A DNA stretch of 64,000 nt from PALSA-555 sp963731625 (GCA_963731625.1 CAVSWH010000015.1:124001-188000), one strand, 5' to 3'; positions 1-7,742 are shown, numbered from the stretch's first letter. Notes: generated from the letters alone by a model not told the origin. Numbers and translations are program-made.

Positions 1-518
1 TAGCGCTCCCGCGCCAGCTTCCCGGTGGCCTTCGTGCCCTCCGGGAACGCGAGCGCGAGCTGCTGCTCATCGTGGAGGAGGCGGTACGCGTTGTCGGGAT
101 GCGCCGGGAGCCCCCCGGTGCGAGACCACAGCGTCCCGACGACCGGCAGCGCGCGGAACAGGTTGTCGGCCATCCCGTACACCGGGCGCCCAAGCTCCGT
201 CTCGATCCCGTGCATGATCACCGGCGCGTCGGACGGGATCGCGCCCGCGTGGTTGCCGACCAGCAGCGCGCCGCCCTCCCGGGGGACGTGCTCGAGACCC
301 TCCCACTCGACCCGGAACCAGCGCCGGTACACGGGGTCGTAGAGCCGACGGGCGAGCACGCGCATCCGCTCGCTGCGGCCCCACCCGTCGACGTCGCCGG
401 GGCGCAGCCCGTCGTCGTCCGGCGTGTGGGGCACCGGCACCAGCTCGCCACCGCCGACGGCGGGCCCGCCCAGCACCTCGCCGGCGGCGAGCGGGCGGTC
501 AGCGGGGACGGGTGCCAC
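1..518 (-). CDS. Lysophospholipid acyltransferase family protein (3' end outside window)
   Basis: This reads on the minus strand and runs off the left edge, so the C-terminus is missing. The translated part contains NHAGAIPSDAPVI, the His-containing acyl-acceptor motif of PlsC-like acyltransferases, and further on FPEGTKA, the glycerol-phosphate binding block of the family. Such enzymes transfer a fatty acyl group to a lysophospholipid or glycerol phosphate at the membrane. The start is uncertain: I chose the in-frame GTG at 518, and a TTG at 554 is also open. It is divergent from the patatin gene, with about 150 bp between. The family is clear but the acyl acceptor cannot be told. Confidence 0.75.
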   Translation of the reverse strand, partial: MAPVPADRPLAAGEVLGGPAVGGGELVPVPHTPDDDGLRPGDVDGWGRSERMRVLARRLYDPVYRRWFRVEWEGLEHVPREGGALLVGNHAGAIPSDAPVIMHGIETELGRPVYGMADNLFRALPVVGTLWSRTGGLPAHPDNAYRLLHDEQQLALAFPEGTKATGKLARER

Positions 519-669
519 CAGGCCATGGAAGTCCTGGCCCCGGGAGCCGGGCAACCCGGACGGGGGAGGGGATGCCGAGCGACCCTCGTGGGCGCACCCC
601 GCTCCTCGCCTCGTCCCGACGGCCTCCCCGGCGGAAGGCCATCATCGCGGCGCAGCAGGAGGTGCGGCG

Positions 670-1599
670 ATGGCGATGTCCCGGGTCATCAGCATCGACG
701 GCGGAGGGGTCCGCGGCGTCGTCCCGGTCATCGTGCTCCAGCGGCTCACCCAGGAGCCGGGCCTGGGCGACCTCCTCGCGACGACCGACCTCTTCGCGGG
801 GACCTCGACGGGTGGCCTCATCGCGCTGGCGCTCGCCGCCGATCTCGGGCTGCCCGCGATCCTCGACCTCTACGAGCAGCGGGCAGCGACGATCTTCCAC
901 AAGACGCTCCTCCACCAGGTCCTCGACCTCGACAACCTCATCGGCGCCACCTACCGGCTCGAAAACCTGCGGGGTCAGCTCCACGAGGTGTTCGGCGAGC
1001 GCCGCCTCGCCGACCTGCACCGCCGTGTGCTCGTGGCCGCGTTCCACCTCGACAACGGGGCGCCGGACCCCGCCCAGCGCACGTGGAAGCCCAAGCTCTT
1101 CCACAACTTCCCGGGTGAGGACTCCGATGGCGCGCGGCTCGTGTACGAGGTCAGCACCTACACCGCCGCGGCACCCACCTACTTCCCGACCGCCGACGGG
1201 TTCGTCGACGGGGGCGTGTTCGCCACCAACCCGTCGATGTGCGCGGTCGCCCAGACCCAGGACCCGCGGAACGACGCCCGCGACCGGGGCGACCTGGCGC
1301 AGCTCGTGCTGCTCTCGCTCGGGACGGGGCATGCGTTGCAGTACATCGAGGGATCGCACGACTGGGGCCAGCTGCAGTGGGTGCGGCGCCTCATCGACCT
1401 GATGCTCGACGGGGTCAACGGGATCGCCGACTACCAGTGCCGTCACTTGCTCCACGACCGCTACTACCGGTTCGCGCCCACGTTCGAGCCCGGCGTCACG
1501 ATCGGGCAGGACGCCGTCGACCAGATTCCGTTCCTCGTCGACTACGCGCGTGGCCTCGACCTGACCGCGCTCATCGAGTGGCTCACCGAGCGGTGGTGA
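670..1599 (+). CDS. Patatin-like phospholipase
   Basis: A 309-residue patatin-fold lipid acyl hydrolase. All three signatures are visible: the oxyanion loop DGGGVRG (residues 10-16), the nucleophile elbow GTSTG with Ser46, and the catalytic DGG with Asp180. The Ser-Asp dyad should hydrolyse acyl esters of phospholipids or other lipids. There is no signal peptide, so it is probably cytosolic. The reading frame is open upstream to about 424, but an AGGAGG ribosome site lies 7-8 bases before the ATG at 670, which fixes the start. Length is typical of short bacterial patatins. Substrate unknown. Confidence 0.9.
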   Translation: MAMSRVISIDGGGVRGVVPVIVLQRLTQEPGLGDLLATTDLFAGTSTGGLIALALAADLGLPAILDLYEQRAATIFHKTLLHQVLDLDNLIGATYRLENLRGQLHEVFGERRLADLHRRVLVAAFHLDNGAPDPAQRTWKPKLFHNFPGEDSDGARLVYEVSTYTAAAPTYFPTADGFVDGGVFATNPSMCAVAQTQDPRNDARDRGDLAQLVLLSLGTGHALQYIEGSHDWGQLQWVRRLIDLMLDGVNGIADYQCRHLLHDRYYRFAPTFEPGVTIGQDAVDQIPFLVDYARGLDLTALIEWLTERW

Positions 1600-1678
1600 G
1601 CCGGCCGGGGGCGTGGACGGACGGCGGCGGCGCCGGGCCACTCCCCGAGCGTCACACCTCGGCGCGACCCTGCAACGG

Positions 1679-2056
1679 ATGGGCGGAGACCCTCGATCCC
1701 ACAGCGCCGCCACGGCGCTCCAGTTCGCGCAGACCGCGCGGCGCCTCGGCGCGGCCGCCCGCGCCGAGGGGCTGACCGTCCCCGCCTTCCGATCGCCCCC
1801 CCGGCTCCGCGGTGCCGTGCGCACCGTGCGCCACTACCCGGGCGGGGCGCTCATCTCGGTCGTGCGCCGTGACCGCTCCCTGGCGGACGTCACCACCGAC
1901 ATGGTCGAAGGCGTCGTGCGGGCCAACCGCCTCGCCGGCGACGCCGCCGGTCGGGCCCGCGCCGCGCTGCTTGCCGCGGCGCGCGAGACCCCCTCGGAGG
2001 ACCGCCTACCCTCGAATGGGGCCCGGATGGCGGAACGGCAGACGCAGGCGGCTTAA
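1679..2056 (+). CDS. Hypothetical protein whose 3' end runs into the tRNA-Leu gene
   Basis: A 125-residue Ala/Arg-rich protein with no domain I recognise. The frame opens at ATG 1679 and keeps strong GC-rich third positions through ALLAAAR, as real genes here do. It continues through the first 36 bases of the tRNA-Leu gene and stops at a TAA that overlaps the tRNA anticodon loop. The last 12-15 codons (from about 2021) are therefore tRNA sequence. Either the protein genuinely ends in tRNA-encoded residues or its original stop was lost. Moderate support, because the protein-like part is ordinary coding sequence for this genome. Confidence 0.55.
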   Translation: MGGDPRSHSAATALQFAQTARRLGAAARAEGLTVPAFRSPPRLRGAVRTVRHYPGGALISVVRRDRSLADVTTDMVEGVVRANRLAGDAAGRARAALLAAARETPSEDRLPSNGARMAERQTQAA

Positions 2057-2103
2057 ACCCGCTAGCCCCTCGGGGCGTGGAGGTTCGACTCCTCCTCCGG
2101 GCA
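2021..2103 (+). tRNA. tRNA-Leu (anticodon TAA)
   Basis: An 83-base class II tRNA. The acceptor stem is GCCCGGA (2021-2027) pairing with TCCGGGC (2096-2102), with discriminator A2103. The anticodon loop is CTTAAAC with TAA at 2054-2056. There is a long variable arm (GCCCC-TCG-GGGC) and a GGAGG/CCTCC T-stem with loop TTCGACT. CCA is not encoded. It is the anchor of island 1: its 3' part, from the anticodon stem-loop on, is repeated at 5973-6027 and 7743-7797. Confidence 0.95.
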
Positions 2104-2619
2104 CTGCTGCTGACCCTCGAAATGGGTGTGCGTGACTTCCGCTCGGCTCGCAGTTCGAACTCTTGCTAACTGGTTGCTAACGGGATGGGGATGTACGGCT
2201 CCATGAGAGGAGTCCTCACGTAGGTTTTCGTCCGTCTGATTATCCCCGTGCGGGCCCGTGTCGCCAGTTTGATGGGCGAATGATGGGCAAGCCGGGTGGT
2301 CGCTGAAGGCATCCACCGCGGCGTCAAGCCCGTCGAGACCCGCCCACGCCCGCGGTAGCTGGCTCCAGACAGTCCAGCGATCGCGCGTTACGGTCGTTCG
2401 GGTGTGGGGCCGCGGGGTGCGGACCGTCGTGGTTGCCGTCGTTGCGTACATCGTGGGCGCTCTTGGCGGAATCGTGTTCGGCGCGGGAGCCGGCGGCTTC
2501 ACGCCTGTCACCGTCGCCTCGACCACCGCCGCCTCAAGACAGAACCGCGTCGCCGCGCTCGGCCAGACTGCGTCGGACCCCCGATGCCGAGGGCGGCGTC
2601 GCCGAGCGACGAGGTGCCC
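2104..2619 (+). other. Non-coding left end of tRNA-Leu module A
   Basis: A stretch without a convincing gene between the tRNA and the methyltransferase. It holds the TTGCTAAC doublet at 2163-2184. A GTG-initiated frame from 2402 encodes a short hydrophobic segment (VVVAVVAYIVGALGGIVFG) and then loses protein character as it overlaps the methyltransferase; it may be the remnant of a membrane protein. Nothing else is recognisable. Confidence 0.4.
2163..2184 (+). repeat. TTGCTAAC doublet, arm-type repeat next to tRNA-Leu
   Basis: TTGCTAAC occurs twice 11 bp apart, in the form TTGCTAACTGG then TTGCTAACGGG. The same doublet stands before each tRNA-Leu 3' fragment (5839-5863 and 7610-7633). Spacing of one helical turn is what paired arm-type sites of tyrosine recombinases look like. 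Its function here is inferred. Confidence 0.55.
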
Positions 2620-3354
2620 ATGCCTCCCACGCCCTACTACCGGGCCGATCTGGCCCGGATCCACCACGAGGGCTTCGGATTCCACGCCGACCGCGTGGCG
2701 CCCGGTGTCTTGACCATCCTCGAGCCGGTGCTCGCCCGCCGTGGGCTCGTGCTCGAGATTGGGTGCGGGTCAGGGCTGTTGACGAAGTATCTCGTGGACG
2801 CGGGTCACCGCGTGCTCGCCACCGATGCGTCGCCCGCGATGGTCGAGCTCGCTCGCGAGTACGCGCCGGGCGTGGTGGCGCTCGAACAGCTCCGCTTGCC
2901 GGCGGACCCGGTGCCGCCAGCCGACGCGATCGTGAGCGTCGGTCATCCGCTGAGTTACCTCGACACCGAGGAGGAGATTCGGGCGGCGCTGACCGCGCTG
3001 GCGACGGCGCTGCGACCGGGGGGCGTGCTTGCCTTCGACATCTGTGACCTGGAGTGGGGCAGGGCACGCCTGGACCAGCCACCGTCGGTGTGGTTCGGTG
3101 AGGACTGGGTGCTCATCACGCGCACGTCGGTGCCCGACGATCGAACGTTTCGCCGTGACATGACGATGTTCGTGCGCGAGGCCGACGACCGGTGGCGTCG
3201 CGAGGCCGAGCTGCATGACAACGTCCTGGTCGACGTCGCGGATCTGCCCGACCTGCTCGCCGCGTCCGGTGTCGAGGCCGCGCTGCGGGCGAGCTTTGGC
3301 GACGAGCCGCTGCCGCCCGGCCTCGTGGCGGTCGTCGGGCAGCGTCCGACCTGA
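2620..3354 (+). CDS. Class I SAM-dependent methyltransferase
   Basis: A 244-residue Rossmann-fold methyltransferase. Motif I reads VLEIGCGSGLLT (around residues 43-54), followed by the acidic end of strand 2 (LATDAS) and a motif IV/post region with VSVGHPLSYLD. It resembles UbiE/COQ5-like small-molecule methyltransferases; the acceptor is unknown. I chose ATG 2620, preceded by GAGG at about 6 bases; an upstream open frame to 2404 is low-complexity and unlikely. It is the first gene in the module after tRNA-Leu and stands alone, about 460 bp from the next gene, which is on the other strand. Confidence 0.85.
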   Translation: MPPTPYYRADLARIHHEGFGFHADRVAPGVLTILEPVLARRGLVLEIGCGSGLLTKYLVDAGHRVLATDASPAMVELAREYAPGVVALEQLRLPADPVPPADAIVSVGHPLSYLDTEEEIRAALTALATALRPGGVLAFDICDLEWGRARLDQPPSVWFGEDWVLITRTSVPDDRTFRRDMTMFVREADDRWRREAELHDNVLVDVADLPDLLAASGVEAALRASFGDEPLPPGLVAVVGQRPT

Positions 3355-3817
3355 GGCAGAAACGTGGCGCGGCTGTCGCGGCGGCTCAGCCCGGCTCCTC
3401 CGAGCGCGCCGACGGTCGACCTCGGCGCGGTTGACGTCCTCGATGTGGGTGCTGAGCAATCCACTGGTGCCCAAACGGCTCTCCGCAGTTGAGGGTGTAA
3501 GGGCTTGTGGGCGCGTCGGTGGCGGGGTAGGGGTCGAGGTCCTCCGAGGATCGAAGTTCTCACGCTGCCGATCGGAAGGACCTCGACGTTGCCACAAACA
3601 CGAGGCGGTGCGACCGTGCGGCCACGTGCCGGCCGACGGCGGACATCTCGCTGGGGCTTCACGCTCGCGAAGTCATCCCTGCCGCCGTGCCGAAGGACGG
3701 TTCTGTTCGGTCGCGAGTCATGTTGGCTTGAAGCTCGCCAGGCGGGCTGCCTGGGCGCGTGGATCACGGGCAGTACTCGGGGCTACCCGTCGGGCTCGAA
3801 GCGTTGGCTGAGTGGGC
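3355..3817. other. Gene-free stretch with a long inverted repeat
   Basis: No credible gene. It contains GTCGAGGTCCT (3533-3543) and its exact reverse complement AGGACCTCGAC (3577-3587), an 11-bp inverted repeat around a 33-base loop, followed by a TTG-initiated open frame. The setting resembles the leader of a decayed insertion sequence, but no transposase motif survives, so this stays a guess. Confidence 0.35.
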
Positions 3818-4423
3818 TCAAGTCTGGGTGGCAAGGGCGAGGAGGGTATCGACCGCAGTTTCGATCGGGCGGGAACTCCGAAGTACCTGACCGAGCAGAA
3901 GCCCTCCTTGGAGCGCGGCGAGCAGAGTAGTGGCGAGGTCGTCCGGATCGATGTCGGACCGGAGTTTGCCGTCGGCAAGAAGGGATCTGAGTCCTTCGCC
4001 GATGGCGGCTGCCCACTCATCGAACCCTGCCGCGATGAGCGCTCGGGCCTCGGGGTCACTCTCGGCGAGTTGGCCAACGAGCGAGCCAAGTTGGCAGCCC
4101 CCCTTTGCTTTGGTGCGCTTCGCTGCGGTGATCACCATGTTCCGCCAGGCTTCGACGCCGTTCGCTCTACTGAGCGCCTGCCGATTGCGATTGACGATGG
4201 CGTCGGCGTGGTAGTCGATGACCGCCTGCACGAGATCGTTCTTGTCGGGGAAGTAGTGGTACATCTGAGAGCCGCTGACTTCCGCCGCCACCTTGACGTC
4301 GTCCAAGGTGGCGGCCGCCACCCCGCGCTCATGGATCAGGGCGGCAGCCTCCTCCACTATTCGTGCCCGGGTGCGTGCGCCCTTGGGGGTGAGTCTCGGC
4401 CGGTCACTCGTCTCGTTGACCAT
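3818..4423 (-). CDS. TetR/AcrR family repressor
   Basis: A 201-residue regulator with the N-terminal TetR helix-turn-helix: TRARIVEEAAALIHERG, then AATLDDVKVAAEVSGSQMYHYF and PDKNDLVQAV, ending near residue 65. The C-terminal two thirds is a helical ligand-binding domain with a CQLGSLVGQLAE segment typical of TetR_C proteins that repress small oxidoreductases. It is divergent from the SDR gene with 95 bp between, and that gap holds a perfect 9-bp inverted repeat. It very likely represses itself and the SDR-SRPBCC pair, with an unknown organic inducer. Confidence 0.9.
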   Translation of the reverse strand: MVNETSDRPRLTPKGARTRARIVEEAAALIHERGVAAATLDDVKVAAEVSGSQMYHYFPDKNDLVQAVIDYHADAIVNRNRQALSRANGVEAWRNMVITAAKRTKAKGGCQLGSLVGQLAESDPEARALIAAGFDEWAAAIGEGLRSLLADGKLRSDIDPDDLATTLLAALQGGLLLGQVLRSSRPIETAVDTLLALATQT

Positions 4424-4442
4424 GCTCCCATGTTAGCGGAAG

Positions 4443-4464
4443 GACTGGGTTTGATAACCCAGTC
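4443..4464. promoter_or_regulatory. TetR operator, 9-bp perfect inverted repeat
   Basis: GACTGGGTT-TGAT-AACCCAGTC between the divergent TetR and SDR genes. A weaker half-match, TGGGT then ACCCA, follows at about 4479-4495 and may be a second site. Placement and symmetry fit repression of both genes by the adjacent TetR protein. Confidence 0.75.
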
Positions 4465-4518
4465 CCGACCTGTCAGAGTGGGTCATCCAACCCATTTCAG
4501 AGCGAGAGGACGACCCAC

Positions 4519-5439
4519 ATGACTGACCCAAAAAAGACGGTCCTCATCACGGGCGCCAACGTCGGGATCGGCAAGGATGTGGCGCGGCAACTTGCGTTAC
4601 GTCCAGAGATCGGCCGCGTCTATCTGGCGTGCCGGAACAAGGATCGAGCGACAACGGCAAGGGCCGATCTCGAAGCCGTGACCGGCCGACACATCTTCGA
4701 CATCATTCTCATGGATGTTGCCGATCTTGGCTCGGTCCGCGCTGGTCTAGCGGCCATCAACGGGTCCCTCGACGCGCTGGTCATGAACGCTGGTGTAATC
4801 GGCAGCAAGACCTTGATGGAATTGACCGCTGACGGGGTCACCAAACTGTTCGCAACGAACGTTCTCGGTCACGCCGTTCTCCTCGAAGGGCTCCTGACCC
4901 AGAACCGACTTGGCGAGGTAGCGGTGTTCGCCGCAAGTGAAGCAGCCAGGGGAATTCCGAAGTTGGGGTTCGAACGGCCAACCTTTGTTTCAACCTCTAC
5001 CGATGAACTCGCTACCGTCATCGACGGCAGCTACTTCGCTGACAGAAAATTTGATCGGAACCTCGCCTTCGGTCAGGTCAAGTACATCGGGGCCTTATGG
5101 ATGGCCCACCTGGCGCGCAAATACCCCGACGTCCGCTTTATCACTGTGAGCCCCGGGAACACCACAGGCACCCAAGCCGCCGACGGCGCGGCGCTACCGC
5201 TACGCATTGCGGCCAAATACGTCATGCCCCACCTCGGTATTTCCCACGAGCTTGAAGTGGGCTCGAAACGACTCGTCGACGGTGTCATCGATCCGACCCT
5301 GTCGAGTGGTGTGTTCTACGCCAGCGCGGCCAACAAGTTGACGGGTCCCTTGGTCGACCAAGCGGATATCTTCCCCGATCTGGCCAACCCGTCCTTTCAG
5401 GACCACGCCAACGAGGCCATCCACCGCTTCATTTCATGA
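4519..5439 (+). CDS. SDR family oxidoreductase with Phe in place of the catalytic Tyr
   Basis: A 306-residue short-chain dehydrogenase of the retinol-dehydrogenase-like type. The nucleotide-binding TGANVGIG is at residues 11-18, the strand-4 motif is NAGV, and Ser140 stands where the catalytic Ser is expected. The active-site YxxxK appears as F184-GQV-K188, so the proton-donating Tyr seems replaced by Phe. SDRs with this change are usually inactive or have altered chemistry, so activity is doubtful. It is preceded by the TetR operator and overlaps the next gene by ATGA. Composition is more A/T-rich than the core genes, consistent with transfer. Confidence 0.85.
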   Translation: MTDPKKTVLITGANVGIGKDVARQLALRPEIGRVYLACRNKDRATTARADLEAVTGRHIFDIILMDVADLGSVRAGLAAINGSLDALVMNAGVIGSKTLMELTADGVTKLFATNVLGHAVLLEGLLTQNRLGEVAVFAASEAARGIPKLGFERPTFVSTSTDELATVIDGSYFADRKFDRNLAFGQVKYIGALWMAHLARKYPDVRFITVSPGNTTGTQAADGAALPLRIAAKYVMPHLGISHELEVGSKRLVDGVIDPTLSSGVFYASAANKLTGPLVDQADIFPDLANPSFQDHANEAIHRFIS

Positions 5440-5753
5440 CGACTCCTCGGCCGGGGGACACGTTCCACCTTGATCTTGGCGGGACTGCGATCACCGGCCG
5501 CTACATCGAAGTCGATCGCCCGCACCGCCTGGTTATGGAATGGGACCGTCACGGAACCGACAACGAGACGCCGACACCTGCACTCATTGAGATCACCCTC
5601 ACCCCGACGGGTGACAGCACAACTGTGAGGGTTCAGTTCTCCGGCCTGAGTGCGGAGGATGCCGCCTTCCATCACCAACTTTGGGCGCGTCACCTTGACC
5701 GGATTGCAGCTGCCTTCGCTGGCGCCGAACCTGGCGCAGTTCCTGGCAACTGA
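5436..5753 (+). CDS. SRPBCC/AHSA1-like protein, N-terminally short
   Basis: A 105-residue protein matching the C-terminal two thirds of an AHSA1/START-type ligand-binding fold: GRYIEVDRPHRLVMEW, then ALIEITLTP and a last helix HHQLWARHLDRIAAAF. Family members are usually about 140-160 residues, so the first helix and strand are missing. The ATG overlaps the SDR stop (ATGA), implying translational coupling. It may be a 5'-truncated gene captured behind the SDR, or a genuinely short version. Role unknown. Confidence 0.7.
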   Translation: MTTPRPGDTFHLDLGGTAITGRYIEVDRPHRLVMEWDRHGTDNETPTPALIEITLTPTGDSTTVRVQFSGLSAEDAAFHHQLWARHLDRIAAAFAGAEPGAVPGN

Positions 5754-5838
5754 GTCACGCTTCGGTGCGAGCCGACCAACCGGCACGATCCGAACGGCGG
5801 TCAGGGTCGAGGTCATGGGTCAGAGTCGATGTGATCGC

Positions 5839-5863
5839 TTGCTAACGCGTTGCTAACGCACCG
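5839..5863 (+). repeat. Right-end TTGCTAAC doublet of module A
   Basis: TTGCTAACGCG followed by TTGCTAACGCA, period 11 bp. It begins 134 bp before the tRNA-Leu 3' fragment, exactly as in module B. The intervening sequence is also related between the two modules, e.g. GGCGGACG(C/T)GCC(A/G)TCACCA shortly before the fragment. Confidence 0.65.
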
Positions 5864-5972
5864 TGAAGGACGGACCTTGTGCCGGCGACACGGGCCGGCA
5901 CGCTGGATCGCAAAGCCCCAGATCAGACCCCATGAGCCGGTACTGGGCGGACGCGCCATCACCAGAAGTTGA

Positions 5973-6027
5973 GGCTTAAACCCGCCGGCCCCTCGGGGCG
6001 TGGAGGTTCGACTCCTCCTCCGGGCAC
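5973..6027 (+). repeat. tRNA-Leu 3' fragment (attachment-site duplicate)
   Basis: A copy of tRNA-Leu from the anticodon stem-loop (GGCTTAAACCCGC) to the acceptor end (CTCCGGGCA), with small changes in the variable arm. No 5' half precedes it, so it cannot be a tRNA. It is the direct repeat expected at the right end of an element integrated into the tRNA-Leu gene. Confidence 0.85.
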
Positions 6028-6135
6028 CGCTCTTGTAGACCACGTCTTCGTGCGAACGTGACGAGTAGTTGCCGATACCTCAGTGCCTTGGTTCTCGTGA
6101 ACGAAACCGTCGATCGGGAATGGGGCGTCCCTGTT

Positions 6136-6867
6136 TCAGAGCGGGAGCGCGTGGCTGAGGATGCCGGCACCGGGGACGCGACCGGAGAGGATGCGGACGA
6201 ATTCGATGGCGTCGATGTCGACACGCTCGCCGTCAGGGCCGTTGCTGAATTTGCCGCCGGCCGGGCCTTCCAGCACGAGCTCGAACGGCTGGCCGTGAAT
6301 CGACGCCCACTCGGCGACGATGTCGGCGACGAGGCGGCCGTCATGGTCGGAGCTCAGGTGCATGTCGCGGCCGGTCGCCACGCAGACGTCGATGCGATGG
6401 GCCCACACGTCGCGGGTGAATCCGACGTCGAGGAGGTACTTCAGGGGCACCCAGCCGATGGGCGGCCCGAACGGGAGCGGCAGGTAACGCATGGGCGCAG
6501 GCGTCCCCCAGCGACCCTTGACCGCTCGGGGTCCGACGGCGGCCAGCTGCGCAACGACCACCTCGTTTGACAGGTGCGAACGCTCGCGGATCTGCAGCTC
6601 GTTCATGCCATCGACCCAGTGGTGGGAGTCGATCTCCTTGTTGAGTGGCACACCTCGCCGCAGCTGATGGACGAACTGCGGGAACGAAGCCTGCGCGTCG
6701 CCAGAGCCGAGCACGTGGAGCGCGAGCTTGCGCACGTCCCACGCGGTGCATTCGGTCGGCCGTGTCCACTCGTCGGCCGAGAGCGAGGCCATCAGGTCGG
6801 CGAAGCGTCGGAACTCCTCCTCGGCGAGCACCCGTGCTTCGGGCCGTCGGATCCGGTCTGACGTCAT
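6136..6867 (-). CDS. Maleylpyruvate isomerase / TIGR03083-type protein
   Basis: A 243-residue member of the mycothiol-dependent maleylpyruvate isomerase superfamily (DinB-like four-helix N-domain). Characteristic segments are EWTRPTECTAWDVRKLALHVLG near residues 35-55 and TRDVWAHRIDV near residue 165; the His residues in LALHV and WAHRID match the family's metal ligands. Members use mycothiol in isomerisation or conjugation, but most are uncharacterised. It starts on the last base of the TetR gene (TGATG), so the two form an operon under one operator. The likely inducer is a substrate of this enzyme. Confidence 0.8.
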   Translation of the reverse strand: MTSDRIRRPEARVLAEEEFRRFADLMASLSADEWTRPTECTAWDVRKLALHVLGSGDAQASFPQFVHQLRRGVPLNKEIDSHHWVDGMNELQIRERSHLSNEVVVAQLAAVGPRAVKGRWGTPAPMRYLPLPFGPPIGWVPLKYLLDVGFTRDVWAHRIDVCVATGRDMHLSSDHDGRLVADIVAEWASIHGQPFELVLEGPAGGKFSNGPDGERVDIDAIEFVRILSGRVPGAGILSHALPL

Positions 6868-7448
6868 CAGCTGTTTCTCCTTCGTTTGACCTCATCGAGG
6901 TACATGTCGGTGAGCCGGTCGAGGTGGCGGGTCCAGCGATCGCCGTCGGGATCGTTGCTGATCTGCGCGTCGATGAGCCCACCGACCATGGCAATGAAGC
7001 AATCCACGTCGCCCTGGCTCTTGAGGCCCGCGGCGTGCAGCAGATCGATCGCTCGGGTAAGCACCTCCTGGGCGTACGCGTACGATTCGGCCGAAGGCTG
7101 AAAGCCCGGGATCGGGCGCTGGAAGAGCAGCGCACAGCGCGCCGGGTCCTCCAGCGCGAAGTTCACAAACGCCCGCATGAACGTCCGCACCGCGGCGCGA
7201 GGATCACTCGGCCGCCTCAGCGCATCGAGCCGCTCGAGAAGTTGGCGGTTGCCGTCGGCGAACATCGCGTCATAGAGCGCGTTCTTCGAGTCAAAGTACG
7301 AATACAGCGACGGTTGGCGGATGCCCACTTGACGAGCCAGCGCATGGAGCGAAACGCCGGCAATGCCGTGGGCGCGTGCCAGGTCCCAGGCGGTGGCGAT
7401 AATCGATGCCACTCTCGTTTCCCGGCGCTGCGCTACGCTTCCTATCAC
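6867..7448 (-). CDS. TetR family repressor with TetR-like recognition helix
   Basis: A 193-residue TetR protein. The recognition helix reads ALARQVGIRQPSLYSYF, which keeps Gln-Pro-(Ser)-Leu-Tyr at the positions where the tetracycline repressor has Gln38-Pro39-Thr40-Leu41-Tyr42, the main operator contacts of TetR. The C-terminal domain is unlike tetracycline-binding TetR, so the ligand differs. The GTG start lies inside the operator. A TAAACT -10-like box (7457-7462, minus strand) ends 8 bases before the GTG, the layout of a leaderless transcript. It is first gene of an operon with the maleylpyruvate-isomerase-like gene. Confidence 0.85.
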   Translation of the reverse strand: MIGSVAQRRETRVASIIATAWDLARAHGIAGVSLHALARQVGIRQPSLYSYFDSKNALYDAMFADGNRQLLERLDALRRPSDPRAAVRTFMRAFVNFALEDPARCALLFQRPIPGFQPSAESYAYAQEVLTRAIDLLHAAGLKSQGDVDCFIAMVGGLIDAQISNDPDGDRWTRHLDRLTDMYLDEVKRRRNS

Positions 7449-7480
7449 TGATAGCCAGTTTACCTATCAGTGATAGGAAG
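7438..7480. promoter_or_regulatory. Double tetO-like operator
   Basis: CTTCCTATCACTGATAG (7438-7454) and its perfect reverse complement (7464-7480), separated by 9 bases. Each arm contains a 13-bp near-palindrome, CTATCACTGATAG and CTATCAGTGATAG, with centres 22 bp apart. Their core CTATCA-N-TGATAG is the core of the Tn10 tetO operators. The -10-like box and GTG start of the TetR gene lie within it, so binding would block transcription directly. Confidence 0.85.
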
Positions 7481-7609
7481 TCAAGGCGAACGATGACCCG
7501 CATCCTCCGCAGGGTTCCTGCGGACGGCGAATGTGTCCTTGAACGGCAAAACGTTGGTCGGAGCGGCATTCGAGCGCGTGTCACCCTGACCGCTGGGCCG
7601 CCACTGGTC

Positions 7610-7633
7610 TGCTAACACGTTGCTAACGCACGG
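7610..7633 (+). repeat. Right-end TTGCTAAC doublet of module B
   Basis: CTGCTAACACG then TTGCTAACGCA, period 11 bp, starting about 134 bp before the tRNA-Leu fragment at 7743. Same layout as the module A right end. Confidence 0.65.
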
Positions 7634-7742
7634 TCCGGGACCGGCTCGCATGGAGCGGCACGGCGCGGACGACGCGAGCGCGAAACCCCAGATGGGGTCC
7701 CCTCCGCTGATACCAGGCGGACGTGCCGTCACCACAGGTCGA

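Larger units (their letters stand above)
2104..6027 (+). mobile_element. tRNA-Leu cargo module A (no integrase)
   Basis: Bounded on the left by the intact tRNA-Leu and on the right by a 55-base copy of its 3' part (5973-6027), the direct repeats expected from site-specific integration into a tRNA. Cargo: methyltransferase, TetR, SDR, SRPBCC fragment. The SDR and TetR genes are visibly richer in A/T than the core genes. No recombinase gene lies inside. Confidence 0.65.

Noticed and set aside
2402..2713. Small membrane protein frame upstream of the methyltransferase
   Set aside because: Only the first 40 residues look like protein; the rest is the methyltransferase gene read in another frame.
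2104..7742. An integrase gene in the tRNA-Leu island
   Set aside because: No open frame shows the tyrosine recombinase R...HxxR...Y pattern or a serine recombinase start; all real frames are cargo genes.
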